Assembly: GCA_946965045.2 (NCBI GenBank)
Contig: OX337228.1
Coordinates: 5,146,001-5,210,000 of the forward strand
Length of the DNA stretch: 64,000 bases
Direction: 5' to 3'
From: Epithemia pelagica
Lineage: Eukaryota > Bacillariophyta > Bacillariophyceae > Surirellales > Surirellaceae
The position numbers and the translations under genes are program-made. The notes below the pieces were generated by a model. It did not search any database. It saw nothing but the letters and a program-made list of their open reading frames with translations, and was not told where the DNA came from. Positions 63,815-64,000 of this stretch are shown here, piece by piece. Each line of letters starts with the position of its first letter. Within the stretch, counting starts at the first letter, position 1.

Positions 63815-64000
63815 ACTCCCATGTGAGGCGACACATCTCGCAAGTGAGATGCAGGGACGGTAGTCGCTGGGTTTTCTTAGCTAACTTAGACCACTCTGGT
63901 TCGACCAAAGTCAATAATGTTTCCCTAGTGCTCGACTATTTCACACCGGATTACTCCTAGAGAAAAGAGTGCGACATCACTCGGCTTATCACTCGGCTTT

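Noticed and set aside
1-64000. tRNA, rRNA and CRISPR arrays
   Set aside because: I looked for TPsiC-like GGTTCGA blocks with partner arms and for regularly spaced repeats and found none that hold up.

Overview
The window reads as nuclear DNA of a photosynthetic stramenopile, most likely a pennate diatom. Genes are dense and lie on both strands. Their introns are very short (59-131 bp, GT-AG), and splicing is phase-consistent wherever I could reconstruct it. Three proteins (glutaredoxin, beta-ketoacyl-ACP synthase, NhaD antiporter) begin with a signal peptide followed directly by Phe, the 'ASAFAP'-type signal for plastids of red-algal secondary origin. A DUF6824 gene and a protein with CHGGG fingers of the 'WRKY19-like' type also fit stramenopiles. 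No prokaryotic operon logic is visible. I saw no tRNA, rRNA or CRISPR array.

Layout. 0-17 kb: plastid glutaredoxin, COG1-like Golgi tether with an embedded EF-hand, rhomboid protease, symplekin, ketopantoate hydroxymethyltransferase, a small unknown gene, a divergent Ser/Thr kinase, a coactosin/drebrin-type ADF-H protein and a plastid KAS. 17-24.4 kb: a decayed LINE-type retrotransposon (ORF1; APE endonuclease, reverse transcriptase, RNase H) with one frameshift and one internal deletion. 24.4-30.5 kb: RBMX2/Ist3 splicing factor, COX15 haem A synthase, a repeat-rich stretch with a frameshifted Cys/His-rich gene, and an alpha-arrestin-like gene. 30.5-37.2 kb: an accessory island with a 711-bp TIR element (3-bp duplication), a DUF6824 gene, a 1.7-kb TIR element with an 8-bp target duplication, and a truncated second copy of it. 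37.2-41.3 kb: a P-loop NTPase with a C-terminal restriction-endonuclease-like region resembling Crinkler (CR) effectors, a frameshifted methyltransferase and Rab geranylgeranyltransferase beta. 41.3-64 kb: plastid CBS-NhaD antiporter, sulfotransferase, ATG9, SPX-MFS phosphate transporter, ELP1, a GAF-like/CHGGG zinc-finger protein, PTPA and a small unknown gene.

Most genes are unlinked housekeeping functions: vesicle tethering and prenylation (COG1, RabGGTB), autophagy (ATG9), RNA processing and tRNA modification (symplekin, RBMX2, ELP1), plastid lipid, redox and ion physiology (KAS, GRX, NhaD), mitochondrial haem A and pantothenate synthesis (COX15, PanB), and phosphate handling (SPX-MFS). 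Several pairs are divergent and share very short promoters, for example 82 bp between PTPA and its neighbour. Several others are convergent with gaps below 100 bp.

The observations I rate most interesting are the tandem GAF-like plus seven-finger CHGGG protein, the CR-like NTPase-nuclease, the EF-hand inside COG1, the CBS-NhaD fusion, the two TIR elements with recognisable target-site duplications, and an intergenic TAGGAGTA/TACTCCTA motif that recurs across the window but is nearly absent from coding sequence.
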